This document shows, one piece after another, positions 32,053 through 33,668 of a stretch of 33,668 nt of DNA (the stretch's first letter is position 1; each line of letters opens with the position of its first letter). Where the stretch lies: the NCBI GenBank assembly GCA_001465015.1, contig LNEO01000261.1, positions 1 through 33,668 on the forward strand, written 5' to 3'. The notes beneath the pieces were generated by a model. The model saw only the letters and a program-made list of their open reading frames with translations, was not told where the DNA came from and made no database searches. The translations under genes were made by a program, and so were the position numbers. This DNA is from Deltaproteobacteria bacterium Ga0077539 (GTDB lineage: Bacteria; Myxococcota_A; Polyangia; Polyangiales; Ga0077539).

Positions 32053-32055
32053 GGC

Positions 32056-32448
32056 TCACATCCCCTTCATCGACGCGATCAACGCATAGACGCCCGCCGT
32101 CGCGATGGCGGCCCACGTGAGCAGCGCGCCCAGCGCGCGGGCGCCGGACGGCTTGTCGCCGATGCCCACCGCGTGCGAGAGGCGCGCGACCGTAAACAGC
32201 GCGCCAGCGCCGTGCAGCACCGCGGCGGAGCCGTGCGACAGCTCGGCGAACGCGAGGAGCACGAGGAAGAGCGCTACGTATTCGGAGTGGTTTCCGTGCC
32301 TGCGCGCGGCGAGCAAGAGCTCGGGGTTGTCTCCGGTTCCCAGAAAAATGCTGCTCTTGGCGCGGACGCGCGTGACGTTTGCCGCCAACGCGACGTTCAT
32401 CAGTCCGTGAAATGCGCCATACATCGCTGCGATCGGAACGGGTCCCAT
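32056..32448 (-). CDS. MAPEG-family membrane protein
   Basis: A 130-residue integral membrane protein of the MAPEG family (glutathione and eicosanoid enzymes). Four hydrophobic segments and the motif GDNPELLLAARRHGNHSEYVALFLVLLAFAE around residues 36-66 give the family pattern. Bacterial members are often of unknown substrate. ATG at 32448 follows a good GGAGGAA ribosome site; the frame is open further upstream only across the divergent promoter region. It precedes the VOC gene by three bases. It may detoxify electrophiles together with VOC, possibly under the ECF sigma factor. Confidence 0.85.
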   Translation of the reverse strand: MGPVPIAAMYGAFHGLMNVALAANVTRVRAKSSIFLGTGDNPELLLAARRHGNHSEYVALFLVLLAFAELSHGSAAVLHGAGALFTVARLSHAVGIGDKPSGARALGALLTWAAIATAGVYALIASMKGM

Positions 32449-32563
32449 GGTCTTCCTCCGGGTGTTCGAGTGGATTCGAAGGGGCTGACTGTCCCGACCG
32501 CGAAGACTCATCGCACAATCGTCACGGCCAGCTCTTTTTCTCTGACTCCGAAGCGAGGCACTG

Positions 32564-33589
32564 ATGCAACCCGCTGAAAACACTATGCTTCATGCCGCGC
32601 GCGCGGGATCGAGCGACGCCTTCTCGGCTCTGGTTCAGCCGCACGCGACCGTCCTTCGGGCGCACTGCTACCGGATGCTCGGCTCGGCAGCGGACGCGGA
32701 CGACGCGCTGCAAGAGACGCTGGTGCGCGCGTGGAGGCACCTGGACTCGTTCGAAGCCAGGGCGTCGCTTCGATCGTGGCTGCTCTCGATCGCCACCCGC
32801 GCGTGTTTGGACGCGCTCGCCGCGCGAAAGCAACGATCGCTTCCCTCGTTTGCTCGCTCGGATGTCGCAGGAGATCCCTCGGCGATGCCCTCGCCCCCTG
32901 TGTTGGACCCCGTGTGGATCGAGCCGTGCACGGACGCGCGGCTCTTCGAAGGGGCCCTCGACGACCGCGAGAGCCCAGAGTCCCGCGTGACCCGTCGAGA
33001 GAGCGTCGCGCTCGCCTTCGTCGCGGCCCTCCACTGGCTGCCCGCGACGCAGCGGGCGGCGCTGTTGCTGCACGACGTGCTCGGATGGCAAGCGAGCGAA
33101 GTGGCGGACGCGCTCGACTCGAGCGTGGCTGCAGTGAACAGCGCGCTGCAGCGCGCCCGCGCCACGATCGACGAGCACGGCCGCCCGAAGCGGGATCGTT
33201 CGCGCAACGTGAGCGATGATCGCGTGAAGGCGACGGTCGAGCGCTACGTGCGCGCGTGGGAGATGGGCGACGCCGACGCGCTCGCCGCGGCGCTCTGCGA
33301 GGATGTCACGCTCGCGATGCCGCCGGTCCCGACGTGGTTCGACGGGCGCGCGGACGTGGTCGCGTTCTACCGGGGATTCGTGCTCGCGCAGGGGCTGCGG
33401 TTTCGGGTCGTCCCCGCGCCGTCGTGCAACGGAACGATCGCCCTCGCGGCCTACCGCGCCGACGGTGATCGCTGGGTCGCCGACGCGCTGCACGTCATCG
33501 AGCTCGACGGAGACCAGATCGCGAGCGTCGTCGTGTTCATGGGCGAACACGCGCCGCAGGGCGTGGGTCTACCGCCGACCCTCTCGTGA
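32564..33589 (+). CDS. ECF sigma factor with C-terminal SnoaL-like domain
   Basis: A 341-residue extracytoplasmic-function sigma factor of the SigG/SigX5 (TIGR02960-like) kind. Region 2 is at about 10-80 (AHCYRMLGSAADADDALQET, with WRHLDSFE) and region 4 at about 145-205 (ALHWLPATQRAALLLHDVLG, SVAAVNSALQRARAT). A SnoaL-like NTF2 domain fills about 215-325 (VERYVRAWEMGDADALAAAL, WFDGRADVVAFYRGF, DGDRWVADALHVIELD). In this group the C-terminal domain replaces a separate anti-sigma factor. ATG at 32564 diverges from the MAPEG-VOC operon, 115 bases away, which is a likely target. The signal is unknown. Confidence 0.9.
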   Translation: MQPAENTMLHAARAGSSDAFSALVQPHATVLRAHCYRMLGSAADADDALQETLVRAWRHLDSFEARASLRSWLLSIATRACLDALAARKQRSLPSFARSDVAGDPSAMPSPPVLDPVWIEPCTDARLFEGALDDRESPESRVTRRESVALAFVAALHWLPATQRAALLLHDVLGWQASEVADALDSSVAAVNSALQRARATIDEHGRPKRDRSRNVSDDRVKATVERYVRAWEMGDADALAAALCEDVTLAMPPVPTWFDGRADVVAFYRGFVLAQGLRFRVVPAPSCNGTIALAAYRADGDRWVADALHVIELDGDQIASVVVFMGEHAPQGVGLPPTLS

Positions 33590-33668
33590 TCGCGACGCCC
33601 CGTTGGAAAGAAGAAACGCCACGAGCAGTCTCCTGGGAAACATCCTGAGATCCTCGCGTTGCGTTTCG

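Noticed and set aside
33590..33668. A gene or terminator at the right edge
   Set aside because: The 79 bases after the ECF sigma factor show no clear hairpin with T-run and no start of a recognisable gene.

Overview
The window is a GC-rich bacterial chromosome segment with dense genes on both strands and many overlapping start and stop codons. The gene content suggests a delta-type proteobacterium, probably a myxobacterium (Myxococcota, Polyangiales/Sandaracinus-like). It includes several predicted lipoproteins with eukaryote-like modules (FGE-sulfatase, RCC1 repeats, nuclease-A-inhibitor domain), a sigma-54 enhancer-binding regulator and an ECF sigma factor with a SnoaL-like tail. The taxon is an inference from this style; there is no rRNA or other marker gene. 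No tRNA, rRNA, CRISPR array or intact transposase was seen.

Layout. (1) 1-1515: a TetR regulator and a divergent NAD(P)-binding oxidoreductase share an intergenic region with two identical 16-bp palindromes. (2) 1786-2007: a dispersed non-coding repeat. (3) 2062-5847: a GAF/AAA+/Fis sigma-54 activator diverges from ahpC-ahpD and a following epoxide-hydrolase-like gene. Three matching palindromes and a -24/-12 promoter lie between. (4) 5881-6493: two more copies of the dispersed repeat form a large inverted repeat. (5) 6509-10738: a DUF1295 membrane protein, a fusion of a nitrate-reductase-associated domain to MobA, and a convergent molybdopterin oxidoreductase. (6) 10828-11028: a three-copy palindromic repeat array. 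(7) 11071-16041: an FGE-sulfatase lipoprotein, a TIP30-like oxidoreductase, coupled accD-folC and a SUKH-like protein. (8) 16195-19739: a broken cNMP-binding regulator, two poorly characterised genes, a YkgJ-type cysteine protein and msrA.

(9) 19889-28740 is the most interesting part. A membrane-anchored alpha/beta hydrolase is followed by nine tightly packed genes: PlsC-type acyltransferase, AstB (N-succinylarginine dihydrolase), FabZ-like hotdog dehydratase, a ketosynthase-like protein without its catalytic residues, an intact ketosynthase, an SDR ketoreductase, a nitroreductase-family flavoprotein, a long acyl carrier protein and a HAD hydrolase. From the dehydratase onward every junction overlaps by 4 bases, so this looks like one operon for a specialised acyl chain. 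Placing an arginine-type dihydrolase in it suggests an acyl-amino-acid or aminolipid product, which is a hypothesis.

(10) 28908-33589: a DUF6748/NuiA-domain lipoprotein, an RCC1-repeat lipoprotein, VOC and MAPEG genes, and a divergent ECF sigma factor.

Start codons were often moved inward from the longest open frame using family length, ribosome-binding sites and overlaps with neighbours. Long frames opposite real genes are composition artefacts and are not annotated.
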